From positions 310,001 to 374,000 of the forward strand of contig BMTH01000008.1 in NCBI GenBank assembly GCA_014649575.1: a stretch of 64,000 bases of DNA, written 5' to 3'. Each line of letters opens with the position of its first letter. The stretch's first letter is position 1. Under the pieces are notes generated by a model. The model was not told the origin of the DNA and made no database searches. It saw only the letters and a program-made list of their open reading frames with translations. Positions 1 to 8,619 of this stretch are shown one piece after another. The DNA is from Streptomyces griseoincarnatus. Lineage in GTDB: Bacteria; Actinomycetota; Actinomycetes; Streptomycetales; Streptomycetaceae. A program made the position numbers and the translations under genes.

Positions 1-1
1 C

Positions 2-40
2 GGGCCCACGGCCGAGCTGATGCGAGGGCTGGCCGGCTGA
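2..40 (+). CDS. C-terminal tail of a truncated gene at the window edge
   Basis: The frame starting at base 2 stays open to a TGA at 38-40 and would encode only a twelve-residue tail. It would converge on the minus-strand SWIM gene ending at 88, a sensible arrangement, but too little is visible to identify the protein or to prove that it is coding. Confidence 0.25.
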   Translation, partial: GPTAELMRGLAG

Positions 41-87
41 GGCCGGGGCGCGCGCTGTCCGGCCGGCGCCGGGTGCGGTGCCCTGTC

Positions 88-2847
88 TCAGGCGTCGCCG
101 AGCGTGTCCAGGCCGGTGAGGGCGCCGACCGGGTCGAGGTCGGGGGTGCCGCGCGGCCACCAGTCGTCCTGGCCCGGCTCCGACTCGTACGCGTACCAGA
201 GGTGGTCGCGTCCCAGGCGGAGCTGGACGTGGCCACGCGGGTGCGTGAGGCGGTTGCGCCACGGCCGGAAGGCGGGGAGGTCCGCCGCGAGCAGCAGCGG
301 GCGGGCGCGGTCGAAGCGGCCGGCCGGCGGGTCCCACGGCTCCTCCAGCACGGCCAGTCCGGTCGGGCCGCCCTGCCGCCACGCGGCGACCGCGCGCGCC
401 AGGTCGCCGGGCGTACGGCCGGCCGCCCGCGCCAGTGACGCGTAGAGCGCGCGGGTGCCCGCGGTCAGCCCCGAGCCGGGGCGGGCGGCGGCCAGACGCA
501 CCGCGTCGTGCCACAGGGACAGCGGGCCGACCGGGTCACGGCCCGTGGTGAGCAGGGCGTGCGCGCGGGCCGCCGCGTCGGTGGCGAGCTGGTCCAGCGC
601 GAACGGGTCCGGGCCGCCCGGGGACGCCGGGTAGACGGGCGGCTGCTCCGGGTGCGACGGAGGCGGCAACGGCGCGGGCGGCGGCGGGAGTCCGGGACCT
701 CGACGGGACACGGCGTCGGTGGCGCGCATGCCCGGCAGCTGCTCCGGCTCCCGTCCCTGGGCCGCCCGTGCGGCACGGGCCGCGCTGAGGCGGGAGAGCG
801 CGTCGATCACCTCACGCTCGCCGCGCCCGCGCAGCAGGAGCAGCACGAACGGGTCGGCGTCCAGGAGACGGGCGGTCTGGTAGCACAGGGCGGCCGCGTG
901 CTTGCACGGGTGACCCGAGTCGGGGCAGCTGCAGCGGGGGGCGAGGTCGCCCGGGCCGGGCAGCAGGGGGACGCCGCAGTCGGCGAGGGACTGCGGCATC
1001 TCCTTGTCCAGCAGGGCCGCGATGTGGCCCGGGCGGTCGGCCGCGGCATCCAGGAAACGGTCCCAGTCGGCTTCGTCGAACGTCCGCAGGCGTACCTGTA
1101 CGCGGTACGGGCGCGGGCGGCTGCCCTGCACGTACGCCAGGACCAGTCCCGGCGTGACGGTGATGGCGTCCACGTGCCCCTGCTGGGCGTAGCCGCGTCC
1201 GCGTGCGAGGCGGGCGGGGTCGAGCGCGCCGTCCTCCAACGCGGTCACCCACGCCCTCCCCCACCAGGTCTCGGCGAAGGGTTCACCGTCACCGGAGGGG
1301 CGGGGCGGGAACGGAGGGAAGGTACGGCGGTGGTCGCCGTCGCGGGCGGGGGCGGCCATGGAACGGGGGGTGGCCGGGTTCGCCGGCGATGTGGCGGTCG
1401 CGGGGCGGACGGGCGCGTCCCGGCGGTCGCCGGCGGCGGCCGGGTCTCGCGGATGGTCGAGGGCCGGTGTCCGGTGGTCGGAGGCGGAGGCCGGTCCTCG
1501 GCCGGGTGCGGCGGTGTCGAGGGCGGGGCCCTGGTCGGTGGTGGGGACCTGCGCCGTGTCAGGAGCGGAAGCCGGCTCGGCGGAGGTGTGGGTGTCCGGC
1601 GGCTCCGCTGCGGGGCCGTGCCTCGGGTCGTCCGCGGCGGCGGGATGCGCCTCGACGCCGGACGCCCGGTCGTCCGCCACGTCGGGCATACGGAACGCGT
1701 CGGCGAGGGTTTCGCGGATCTCGCGCGGGCGGCGGTCGGCGGCGCGGTCGCCCCGCGTGGTGCGGGGGATGCGCGGCGCGGGATCACGACGGGGACGCTT
1801 CGCCGCGTCCACCTGCTCGCGGGCCAGGGCTCGCGCCCGTTCCTCACGGGCGGCGCGCAACGCCTCCCGGGCGATGTCGCCGGGGCGGGACGCCTCATGC
1901 CCGTACGGACCTCGGTCGGCGGGGCCGGGCGCGGCAGCGTCGGGGGCAGCCGGGTCCTCGTCCTCGCGAGTGGCGCCCACGGCGCCGATGGGGCCCTCCC
2001 CCGCGCGTGGACGTGCCGCGCTTGGCGCTTCTCCCTCGGCGGCCGAGGGCGCCTCCTGGGAGGGCGCGTCCCCCGCCTGCGGCACCCCGTCGCCACCGGC
2101 GGACGGCGCAAGTTCCGCCTGCGACCCGGCGACCGCCTCCGACGCCCCCCGCGCATCACTCGACGCTCCGCGTCGCGCCCGCCGAGCGCGGTGCAACGCC
2201 TCCCGCGCCGCATCGGACGGACGGGGCGCGCGGCCGGCCTGCGCGGCCCTCTCCCTCGAGGCCGCCGCACCACGCAACGCCTCCCGCGCCCCGTCAGCCG
2301 GGCGCGACTCCCCTCCGGAACGGACCGACGGGTCTACCGTGCCGTACTCCCCGGCCGAGAACGCCGCGCGCCCCAACGCCTCCCCCACAGCCGCCGCACC
2401 ACGCAGCGCCCCCTCGGCCGGGCGCGACACCCGGTCGCCCGGGACCGACACGTCGCCCGGTACGGACTCCTCCCCCAAAGCCCCCGCACCACGCAACGCC
2501 TCCCGCGCCCCGTCAGCCGGGCGCGACTCCCCTCCGGACCGGACCGACGGGTCTACCGTGCCGGACTCCCCGGCCGAGAACGCCGCGCGCCCCAACGCCT
2601 CCCGCGGCCCATCAGCCGGACACGACTCCCGGTCGCCCGGGACCGACGCGCCACCCCGTACGGACCCCTCCCCCAAAGCCCCCGCACCACGCAACGCCTC
2701 CCCAGCCGGCGACTCCGACCCAGGCTGCGTGCCCCCCGCGACCGGAGGGGTCGGCTCCTCGGAAGAGACCGCGTCCCCGGTCGCGACACCCTTCTCGCGC
2801 GCCGCGCGCAGCGCCTCCCTCGCCTTGTCCGACGGGCGCGGTGTCAT
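88..2847 (-). CDS. SWIM zinc-finger protein with repetitive N-terminal half
   Basis: This is a protein of about 919 residues. Its C-terminal third carries a SWIM zinc-finger signature (CSCPDSGHPCKHAA) near residues 637-651, followed by a Pro-rich linker and a conserved tail. The N-terminal half is low-complexity and contains the recurring motif RP-S/G-D-x-A-REAL-x-x-AR at least four times. SWIM proteins of this kind are known as partners of SNF2 helicases. The ATG at 2847 overlaps the helicase stop codon (ATGA), so translation is probably coupled and the two proteins likely act together on nucleic acid. An upstream extension of the frame runs antisense-like through the helicase gene and was discarded. 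The function of the repeat region is unknown. Confidence 0.85.
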   Translation of the reverse strand: MTPRPSDKAREALRAAREKGVATGDAVSSEEPTPPVAGGTQPGSESPAGEALRGAGALGEGSVRGGASVPGDRESCPADGPREALGRAAFSAGESGTVDPSVRSGGESRPADGAREALRGAGALGEESVPGDVSVPGDRVSRPAEGALRGAAAVGEALGRAAFSAGEYGTVDPSVRSGGESRPADGAREALRGAAASRERAAQAGRAPRPSDAAREALHRARRARRGASSDARGASEAVAGSQAELAPSAGGDGVPQAGDAPSQEAPSAAEGEAPSAARPRAGEGPIGAVGATREDEDPAAPDAAAPGPADRGPYGHEASRPGDIAREALRAAREERARALAREQVDAAKRPRRDPAPRIPRTTRGDRAADRRPREIRETLADAFRMPDVADDRASGVEAHPAAADDPRHGPAAEPPDTHTSAEPASAPDTAQVPTTDQGPALDTAAPGRGPASASDHRTPALDHPRDPAAAGDRRDAPVRPATATSPANPATPRSMAAPARDGDHRRTFPPFPPRPSGDGEPFAETWWGRAWVTALEDGALDPARLARGRGYAQQGHVDAITVTPGLVLAYVQGSRPRPYRVQVRLRTFDEADWDRFLDAAADRPGHIAALLDKEMPQSLADCGVPLLPGPGDLAPRCSCPDSGHPCKHAAALCYQTARLLDADPFVLLLLRGRGEREVIDALSRLSAARAARAAQGREPEQLPGMRATDAVSRRGPGLPPPPAPLPPPSHPEQPPVYPASPGGPDPFALDQLATDAAARAHALLTTGRDPVGPLSLWHDAVRLAAARPGSGLTAGTRALYASLARAAGRTPGDLARAVAAWRQGGPTGLAVLEEPWDPPAGRFDRARPLLLAADLPAFRPWRNRLTHPRGHVQLRLGRDHLWYAYESEPGQDDWWPRGTPDLDPVGALTGLDTLGDA
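2267..2603. repeat. 118-bp near-identical direct repeat inside the SWIM gene
   Basis: Bases 2267-2384 and 2486-2603 differ at only two positions. The copies are offset by 219 bp, exactly 73 codons, so the frame is kept. A degraded further copy begins near 2684. Such high nucleotide identity implies a recent duplication or continuing gene conversion. Confidence 0.9.
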
Positions 2848-5702
2848 GGCGTCCTCCGCAGGGACACCAGGTCGGACAGCTCGCGGTCGGAGAGTTCCGT
2901 CAGGGCCGACTCGCCCGAGCCCAAAATCGCGTCGGCGAGGGCCCGCTTGGACTGGAGCATCTCGGCGATGCGGTCCTCCACCGTGCCCTCGGCGACGAGC
3001 CGGTGGACCTGGACGGGCTGGGTCTGGCCGATGCGGTACGCGCGGTCGGTGGCCTGTTCCTCCACCGCCGGGTTCCACCAGCGGTCCACGTGGACGACGT
3101 GTCCCGCGCGGGTCAGGTTCAGTCCCGTCCCCGCCGCCTTGAGGGACAGGACGAGCACGGGGACCGCGCCGCTCTGGAAGCGGTCCACCATCCGCTCCCG
3201 CTCGGGCACCGGCGTACCGCCGTGCAGCAGGTCGACCGGGACGGCGCGCTCGGCGAGGTGGCGGGTGATCAGGCGGGCCATGCCGACGTACTGGGTGAAG
3301 ACGAGGGCGGAGCCGTCCTCCGCGAGCACCGTGTCCAGCAGCTCGTCGAGGAGGGCGAGTTTGCCGGAGCGGGCGGCGAGGCGGTCGCCGGCCGGGGCGT
3401 GCTCCTCCTTGAGGTACAGCGCGGGGTGGTCGCAGATCTGCTTGAGCGAGGTCAGCAGCTTCAGCACCAGGCCTCGGCGCCCCATCCCCTGCGCGGTCTC
3501 GATGGCGATCATCGACTCCCGCACCACCGCCTCGTACAGCGCGGCCTGTTCGCGGGTGAGCGGCACCGGGTGGTCCGTCTCCGTCTTGGGCGGCAGCTCG
3601 GGGACGATGCCCGGGTCGGACTTCTTGCGCCGCAGCAGGAAGGGGCGGACCAGGCGGGCCAGCCGCTCGACCGCCTGCTCGTCCTCGCCGGTCTCCACCG
3701 CGCGCGCGTGCCGGGCGCGGAAGGACTTGAGCGGGCCGAGAAGGCCGGGGGTGGTCCAGTCGAGGAGGGCCCACAGCTCGGAGAGGTTGTTCTCCACGGG
3801 CGTGCCGGTGAGGGCCACCCGGGCGGGCGCCGGGATGGTGCGCAGGGCCTTGGCGGTCGCCGAGTGCGGGTTCTTGACGTGCTGGGCCTCGTCGGCGACG
3901 ACCATGCCCCACCGCTGTTCCGCGAGGGTGGGGGCGGCGGAGCGCATGGTGCCGTAGGTGGTGAGGACGAAGCCGCCGTCCAGGCCGTCGAGGGTGCGGT
4001 CGGGACCGTGGAAGCGGCGTACGGGCACGCCGGGTGCGAACCGGGTGATCTCCCGCTGCCAGTTGCCGAGCAGGGACGCCGGGCACACCACGAGGGTGGG
4101 CTCCGAGCGGGCCCGCTTCAGGTGCAGCGCGATGAGGGTGACGGTCTTGCCGAGGCCCATGTCGTCGGCGAGGCAGCCGCCCAGGCCGAGGGAGGTCATG
4201 AGGTCGAGCCAGGCCAGGCCGCGGAGCTGGTAGTCGCGGAGGGTGGCGTCGAGGCCGGGCGGTGGTGCGGCGGGCCGCACGCCCGCGACCAGGCGGTCGC
4301 GGAGGGCGGCCAGCGTCCCGGCGGGCACCGCCTCCACCGTCTCGCCGTCGACCTCCGCCTCCCCGGTGAGGGCGACGGACAGCGCGTCGACGGGGTCGAG
4401 CAGCCCCAGATCCCGCTTGCGGGCCTTGCGGACGAGCGCGGGGTCGACCAGCACCCACTGGTCGCGGAGCCGGACGACCGGGCGGTGCGCCTCGGCCAAG
4501 GCGTCCATCTCGGCCTCGCTGAGCGGGTCGCCGCCCAGGGCGATCTGCCAGCCGAAGCGCAGCAGGTCCTCGCTCTCGAAGAAGCCGGTACCGTCGGTCG
4601 CGGAACCGGGCGCGGAGCGGACGACGGCCGTGGCCGTGAGGTCCTGGGCCAGGTCGCGCGGCCAGTGCACGGCGACCCCGGCCGCGCCGAGCCGGGTGGC
4701 CGCCACGCCGAGCAGGTCGCTCAACTCGTCCTCGGACAGGGCGAGGACGTCCGGCACGTCCTGGTCGGCGAGCCGGTCCAGCGGGGGCCAGACGCGGGCC
4801 GCGCGCCGCACCGCGAGGGCGGCGTCCACGCGTGCGCGGGGTCCGAAGCCGTGGTCGGCCTCGCCGGACCAGAGGGCCGCCGCGTCGGTCACCAGCGTCG
4901 GGTCGGACAGGCTGTGCACCTGCACGATCGCCGCTCCCGCGCCGCGCGCGCCGCTGCCGCCCGAGGTCCCGTGGGCGTCGAAGAGGTCGTGCGCGGACAG
5001 GTCCAGGCGGAGCGAGATCCGTACGCCCGCGTCCATGCCGGCGGCGACCTCCGCGGCCCAGTCCCGGGCGTCGGGCAGCCGCTGGGGCCGCCGCGCGGCG
5101 AACGGCAGTCCGGAGGCGTAGGGCGCGGCGGGCGTGCGGGGCAGGGTGTCGGCGACCGCGTCGAGGAAGGCGCGGACCAGCGCCTCCGGCTGGGGCAGGC
5201 GCAGGGGGCCCGGGCCGGGCAGCGGCGCCGCGTGGCCCTCGTACGGGAGGGCGGCGGCGATCGCGCGCAGGTGGGTCACGTCGTCCGGTTCGAGCGGGCC
5301 GGCACGCCAGGCGTCGTACCCGTCGGCGGTGAGGCCGGGCAGCAGGCGGCCCCGGGCGGTGAGGCGCAGGGCGTGCAGGGCGGCGGCGCCCCAGCAGGCG
5401 GTGGCCGGGTGGGCCGCCGGATCGTGCCGGGCGCGGACCAGCAGGGGCAGGGCCTCGTCCACGGGCAGGGTCAGCGCGGGCACGGTACGGCGGCGCACGC
5501 TCGCGCCGTGCGGGCGTACGACGGTGAGGTCCGTGCGCCGGGCTTCCCCGGCCTCCGGGGGCACGTCCGCGCCGTCCGGGTCGTAGAAGGCGATCCGTCC
5601 GTCGCGGGGGAGCGGTGCGGGCAGGAACACGGCCGGCAGCGACGGCGCGACGAGCCCGTCGGCCGTCACGACACCTTCGGCCGTCACCGTCGCCCCGTCC
5701 AT
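2844..5702 (-). CDS. SNF2-family DEAD/DEAH helicase
   Basis: A Swi2/Snf2-type ATPase of about 952 residues, expected to translocate on double-stranded DNA. The order is a long N-terminal SNF2-associated region (about 1-480), then Walker A DDMGLGKT near 509, a DEAQ box near 600, LTGTPVENN near 634, and a helicase C-terminal lobe with VFTQYVG near 803 and RIGQTQPVQVHR near 895. All core motifs are intact. A GTG at 5714 sits directly on the GGAGG sequence, so the ATG at 5702 is the better start. Its stop overlaps the SWIM gene start. Function in repair or chromosome remodelling is inferred from the family. Confidence 0.92.
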   Translation of the reverse strand: MDGATVTAEGVVTADGLVAPSLPAVFLPAPLPRDGRIAFYDPDGADVPPEAGEARRTDLTVVRPHGASVRRRTVPALTLPVDEALPLLVRARHDPAAHPATACWGAAALHALRLTARGRLLPGLTADGYDAWRAGPLEPDDVTHLRAIAAALPYEGHAAPLPGPGPLRLPQPEALVRAFLDAVADTLPRTPAAPYASGLPFAARRPQRLPDARDWAAEVAAGMDAGVRISLRLDLSAHDLFDAHGTSGGSGARGAGAAIVQVHSLSDPTLVTDAAALWSGEADHGFGPRARVDAALAVRRAARVWPPLDRLADQDVPDVLALSEDELSDLLGVAATRLGAAGVAVHWPRDLAQDLTATAVVRSAPGSATDGTGFFESEDLLRFGWQIALGGDPLSEAEMDALAEAHRPVVRLRDQWVLVDPALVRKARKRDLGLLDPVDALSVALTGEAEVDGETVEAVPAGTLAALRDRLVAGVRPAAPPPGLDATLRDYQLRGLAWLDLMTSLGLGGCLADDMGLGKTVTLIALHLKRARSEPTLVVCPASLLGNWQREITRFAPGVPVRRFHGPDRTLDGLDGGFVLTTYGTMRSAAPTLAEQRWGMVVADEAQHVKNPHSATAKALRTIPAPARVALTGTPVENNLSELWALLDWTTPGLLGPLKSFRARHARAVETGEDEQAVERLARLVRPFLLRRKKSDPGIVPELPPKTETDHPVPLTREQAALYEAVVRESMIAIETAQGMGRRGLVLKLLTSLKQICDHPALYLKEEHAPAGDRLAARSGKLALLDELLDTVLAEDGSALVFTQYVGMARLITRHLAERAVPVDLLHGGTPVPERERMVDRFQSGAVPVLVLSLKAAGTGLNLTRAGHVVHVDRWWNPAVEEQATDRAYRIGQTQPVQVHRLVAEGTVEDRIAEMLQSKRALADAILGSGESALTELSDRELSDLVSLRRTP

Positions 5703-5800
5703 ACGCCTTGCCACCTCCCCGCCCGTCCGTCGGACCAGTCGTCTTCGACTCTACGGGCGGGGTCCGACAATCGGCTCCGGCGGCCAGGTCGGGCGGCGGG

Positions 5801-6397
5801 TCACGGCACCGTGCGGGCCACGACGTACACGCGCGGGTAGCCGGGTTTGTCGTGGTTGACGACGACGTCGTGCGTGGGCGCCGGGTTCTTCTGCTCGTGC
5901 ACCAGGCCGGACCAGGTGCCCGGGCCGTCGAAGGTCCAGCCGGTGACGTCGCGGTCGCGGTCGCCGATGGGGAGGCTGTCCTTCCGCAGGTCCTTCTCCG
6001 ACATGCCCATGCTGGTGAGGAAGGCGGTCAGACCCGCGTCGCTGGTCTCGAACTCGACGTAGAGGCGGCTGGTCTTCCAGTTGTTCGTCTCGTACGAGGC
6101 GACCCACCAGGCCGGGTGCGGCACGGGCACCTGGTAGATGCGGCGCTGGAGCTTGGACGGCCAGCCCTCGGTGAGGCCGGTCGCCGAGTACTTCGCCTCC
6201 TTGTCCTTGCCGCTGGCCCGGCTCTGGTTGGCGGAGATCACCAGGTAGCCGGCCGGGACGCCGATGAGCAGGACGATGATCAGCAGGGTGAGGGCGCGGC
6301 GGCGGATCATGTGCCGCCGGTCCTCACCGGGGTGCGCCCCGCCCTGCCCGTCGGGGCGGCCGGGGTCGTTCGCCGGCGGGAGAAGCGGGCCCGTCAC
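5801..6397 (-). CDS. Membrane-anchored hypothetical protein
   Basis: A 198-residue protein with a Gly/Pro-rich cytoplasmic N-terminus of about 30 residues, one hydrophobic segment (about 33-50) and an extracytoplasmic C-terminal domain rich in Trp and Tyr. No named family was recognised. Its GTG start overlaps the stop of the sugar kinase gene (GTGA), so the two form a coupled operon. The C-terminal domain ends in a short beta-rich stretch. No signal peptidase site is obvious, so the protein is probably a type II membrane protein. Confidence 0.75.
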   Translation of the reverse strand: MTGPLLPPANDPGRPDGQGGAHPGEDRRHMIRRRALTLLIIVLLIGVPAGYLVISANQSRASGKDKEAKYSATGLTEGWPSKLQRRIYQVPVPHPAWWVASYETNNWKTSRLYVEFETSDAGLTAFLTSMGMSEKDLRKDSLPIGDRDRDVTGWTFDGPGTWSGLVHEQKNPAPTHDVVVNHDKPGYPRVYVVARTVP

Positions 6398-7542
6398 AGC
6401 GACTCCGAGGGGGAACGGCGGGCCTCCGCGAACTTCTCGTAGCGCTCGTACCGCTCGACCCGGCGGCGCTTGGCGCGGCGGAAGCGGCGGGCGACCAGGC
6501 GGGCCAGGTCGGCGGCGCCGACCATGCCGGCCTCAGGACCGAGCTGGGCGCGCACGACGCGGGCCTCGGGACGGTAGCCGCGCCCGGTGAGGTGCCGCTT
6601 GAAGGCGTCCCGGGCGGGGCCGATGAGCAGGTCGTCGGCCGCGGAGACGCCGCCGCCGATGACGAAGCAGGAGGGGTCGAGGGCGGCGGCCAGGTTGGCG
6701 ATGCCGACGCCGAGCCACTGGCCGATGTCCTGGAGCAGCTCGATGCACATGGCGTCGCCCTCGCGGGCCAGCTCGGTGATCATCGGGCCGCTGATGTCGC
6801 CGATGTTGCCCTTGACGTGCTCGATGATCCCGTAGGCGACCGGGGAGTCGGCGGCGGCCAGCTCGCGCGCCTCGCGCACCAGGGCGTTTCCGGAGCTGTA
6901 CTGCTCCCAGCAGCCGCGGTTGCCGCAGGGGCAGCGGTGTCCGCCGGGGACGACCTGCATGTGCCCGAACTCGCCGGCGACGCCGTACTTGCCGCGCTTG
7001 ACCTGGCCGTCCTCGAGGATGGCGCCGCCGATGCCGGTGCCGAGGGTGATCATGACGAGGTTGTCCTCGCCGCGTCCGGCGCCGAAGCGCCATTCGGCCC
7101 AGGCGGCGGAGTTGGCGTCGTTGTCGACGAGGACCGGGACGGCGAGGCGTCCCGCGAGGCGGTCGCGCAGGGGTTCGTTGCGCCAGGACAGGTGGGGGGC
7201 GAAGAGCACCCGGTTGCGGTCGGCGTCGACCCAGCCGGCCGCGCCGATGCCGACGGCGTGCACGTCGTGCCGGTCGGAGAGGTCCAGGACGAGCTCCACG
7301 ATGGTGTCCTCGACGACCTTCGGGCTCTTGGACTTGTCGGGAGTCTCGGCGCGGAGCTTCTCCAGGATGTTGCCGTCGGCGTCCACGACGCCCGCCATCA
7401 CTTTGGTGCCGCCGATGTCGATGCCCACGGTCGGCACCCGGGGCGCCGACAGGTGGGAGCGGCGCTCCCGCGTGCCGACCGTTCTCAGGACGGTCGCGCG
7501 CCGGGAGCCGATGGGGGCGGTGAAGTCGCGGTAGGTGCTCAT
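6394..7542 (-). CDS. ROK-family sugar kinase (glucokinase-like)
   Basis: A cytoplasmic ATP-dependent sugar kinase of 382 residues. The phosphate-binding motif GIDIGGTK lies near residue 40, the sugar-binding LVDNDANSAAWAE follows, and the ROK zinc motif CPCGNRGCWEQY is near 204. There is no N-terminal helix-turn-helix, so this is a kinase and not a ROK repressor. The C-terminus has an unusual basic tail rich in Arg and Tyr. The ATG at 7542 is chosen because upstream sequence lacks coding character; no clear ribosome site is visible. A 16-bp palindrome 170 bp upstream probably links its control to the GntR regulator. The substrate is unknown; glucose or inositol-derived sugars are possible. 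Confidence 0.88.
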   Translation of the reverse strand: MSTYRDFTAPIGSRRATVLRTVGTRERRSHLSAPRVPTVGIDIGGTKVMAGVVDADGNILEKLRAETPDKSKSPKVVEDTIVELVLDLSDRHDVHAVGIGAAGWVDADRNRVLFAPHLSWRNEPLRDRLAGRLAVPVLVDNDANSAAWAEWRFGAGRGEDNLVMITLGTGIGGAILEDGQVKRGKYGVAGEFGHMQVVPGGHRCPCGNRGCWEQYSSGNALVREARELAAADSPVAYGIIEHVKGNIGDISGPMITELAREGDAMCIELLQDIGQWLGVGIANLAAALDPSCFVIGGGVSAADDLLIGPARDAFKRHLTGRGYRPEARVVRAQLGPEAGMVGAADLARLVARRFRRAKRRRVERYERYEKFAEARRSPSESL

Positions 7543-7709
7543 CGGGTGCGATTGTGCCGCACGGGGGCCCCGATCGCGGTACCGGGCAGGTGACGGGGTC
7601 CGTCGGATCCGGCACCGGAAGCGGGTGGACGCGCGACGGAGGCGTGCCCTCCGCCGTTCGCGTCCGCACCGGTCGGCGCGCTCCCACCGTACGCCTGTGC
7701 ATCGCGTCA

Positions 7710-7725
7710 CATTGTCCGGACAATG
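7710..7725. promoter_or_regulatory. 16-bp perfect palindrome, probable GntR operator
   Basis: CATTGTCCGGACAATG is a perfect inverted repeat. It lies between the 3' end of the GntR gene and the 5' end of the kinase gene. Its core TTGTCCGGACA recurs at 8568-8578 in the divergent GntR/dehydrogenase promoter, which supports a shared operator. Binding by the adjacent GntR protein is inferred. Confidence 0.6.
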
Positions 7726-7753
7726 CGACGACCGGGGCCGCCCGGGGGCCGGC

Positions 7754-8518
7754 TCAGCTCCGTACGAGCAGCTGGAACTCGAAGGAGTACCGCGAGGGCC
7801 GGTAGGTGTGCGTGCCGTACTCCACCGCGCGCCCGGTGTCGTCGAAGGTGACCCGCTGCATGGTGAGCAGCGGGGCGCCGGGCTGTTCACGCAGCCGCTC
7901 GGCCTCGACGGCGGTGGCGGCCCGCGCGCCGATGGTCTGGCGGGCGCTGTGCAGGGTGATCCCCGCGGCCCGCATCAGCCGGTACAGGCCGGTGGCCTCG
8001 AGCTGGCCGGTGTCCAGGTCGAGCAGGCCGGTCGGGAGGTAGTTGCACAGGTACGCGATGGGCTCGCCGTGCGCGGAGCGCAGCCGCTCGACGCGGTGGA
8101 CCTCGCCGCCCTCGGTGACCCCGAGCGCGGCGGCGACCTCGGCGGACGCGGCGACCATGGTGTTGACCAGCACGGTGGTGGTGGGACGCTGCCCCGCCGA
8201 CTCCAGGTCGTCGTAGAGGCTGCTCAGCTCCAGCGGGCGTTTCACCTTGCTGTGCACGACCTGGGTGCCGACGCCGCGGCGGCGCACCAGCAGGCCCTTG
8301 TCGACGAGCGACTGGATGGCCTGGCGGACGGTCGGCCGGGACAGGCCGAGGCGCGCGGCCAGCTCGATCTCGTTGCCCAGCAGGGTGCCGGGGGTGAGGG
8401 TGCCGTGCTCGATGGCGGACTCCAGCTGCTGGGCCAGCTGGAAGTACAACGGCACGGGGGAGCCGCGGTCCACGCTCAGCTCCAGCTGCACGGTCGGGTC
8501 CACTTCTGGTTTCGGCAC
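7754..8518 (-). CDS. GntR-family (HutC/UTRA) transcriptional regulator
   Basis: A 254-residue regulator. The N-terminal winged helix-turn-helix includes ELAARLGLSRPTVRQAIQSL (about residues 50-70), followed by a UTRA effector domain of about 140 residues ending in FEFQLL. HutC-type UTRA domains bind small metabolites such as sugar phosphates. The GTG at 8518 is chosen; a TACGCT hexamer ends seven bases upstream of it, which fits a leaderless transcript. It is transcribed away from the dehydrogenase gene and probably controls that gene, itself and the sugar kinase. Confidence 0.9.
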   Translation of the reverse strand: MPKPEVDPTVQLELSVDRGSPVPLYFQLAQQLESAIEHGTLTPGTLLGNEIELAARLGLSRPTVRQAIQSLVDKGLLVRRRGVGTQVVHSKVKRPLELSSLYDDLESAGQRPTTTVLVNTMVAASAEVAAALGVTEGGEVHRVERLRSAHGEPIAYLCNYLPTGLLDLDTGQLEATGLYRLMRAAGITLHSARQTIGARAATAVEAERLREQPGAPLLTMQRVTFDDTGRAVEYGTHTYRPSRYSFEFQLLVRS

Positions 8519-8568
8519 GAAGCGAGCGTATCGGCGCGGGCTGTTGACGGGAAGTCGTGTAGTTCGGT

Positions 8569-8613
8569 TGTCCGGACATACGCATTGACAGGGAGCGGTC
8601 CGAGCCCCACTTT
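8569..8613 (+). promoter_or_regulatory. GntR-type operator and leaderless promoter of the dehydrogenase gene
   Basis: The palindrome TGTCCGGACA occupies 8569-8578. A TTGACA -35 box follows at 8585-8590, and CACTTT at 8608-8613 is a weak -10 box after a 17-bp spacer. The expected transcription start falls on the ATG at 8620, so the mRNA should be leaderless. The operator abuts the -35 box, as expected for repression or competitive activation. Confidence 0.6.
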
Positions 8614-8619
8614 GTTTCC

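Noticed and set aside
73..5840. Very long open frames on the plus strand opposite the SWIM and helicase genes
   Set aside because: They are antisense by-products of high GC. They lack ribosome sites and family motifs, while the minus-strand proteins have complete conserved domains.
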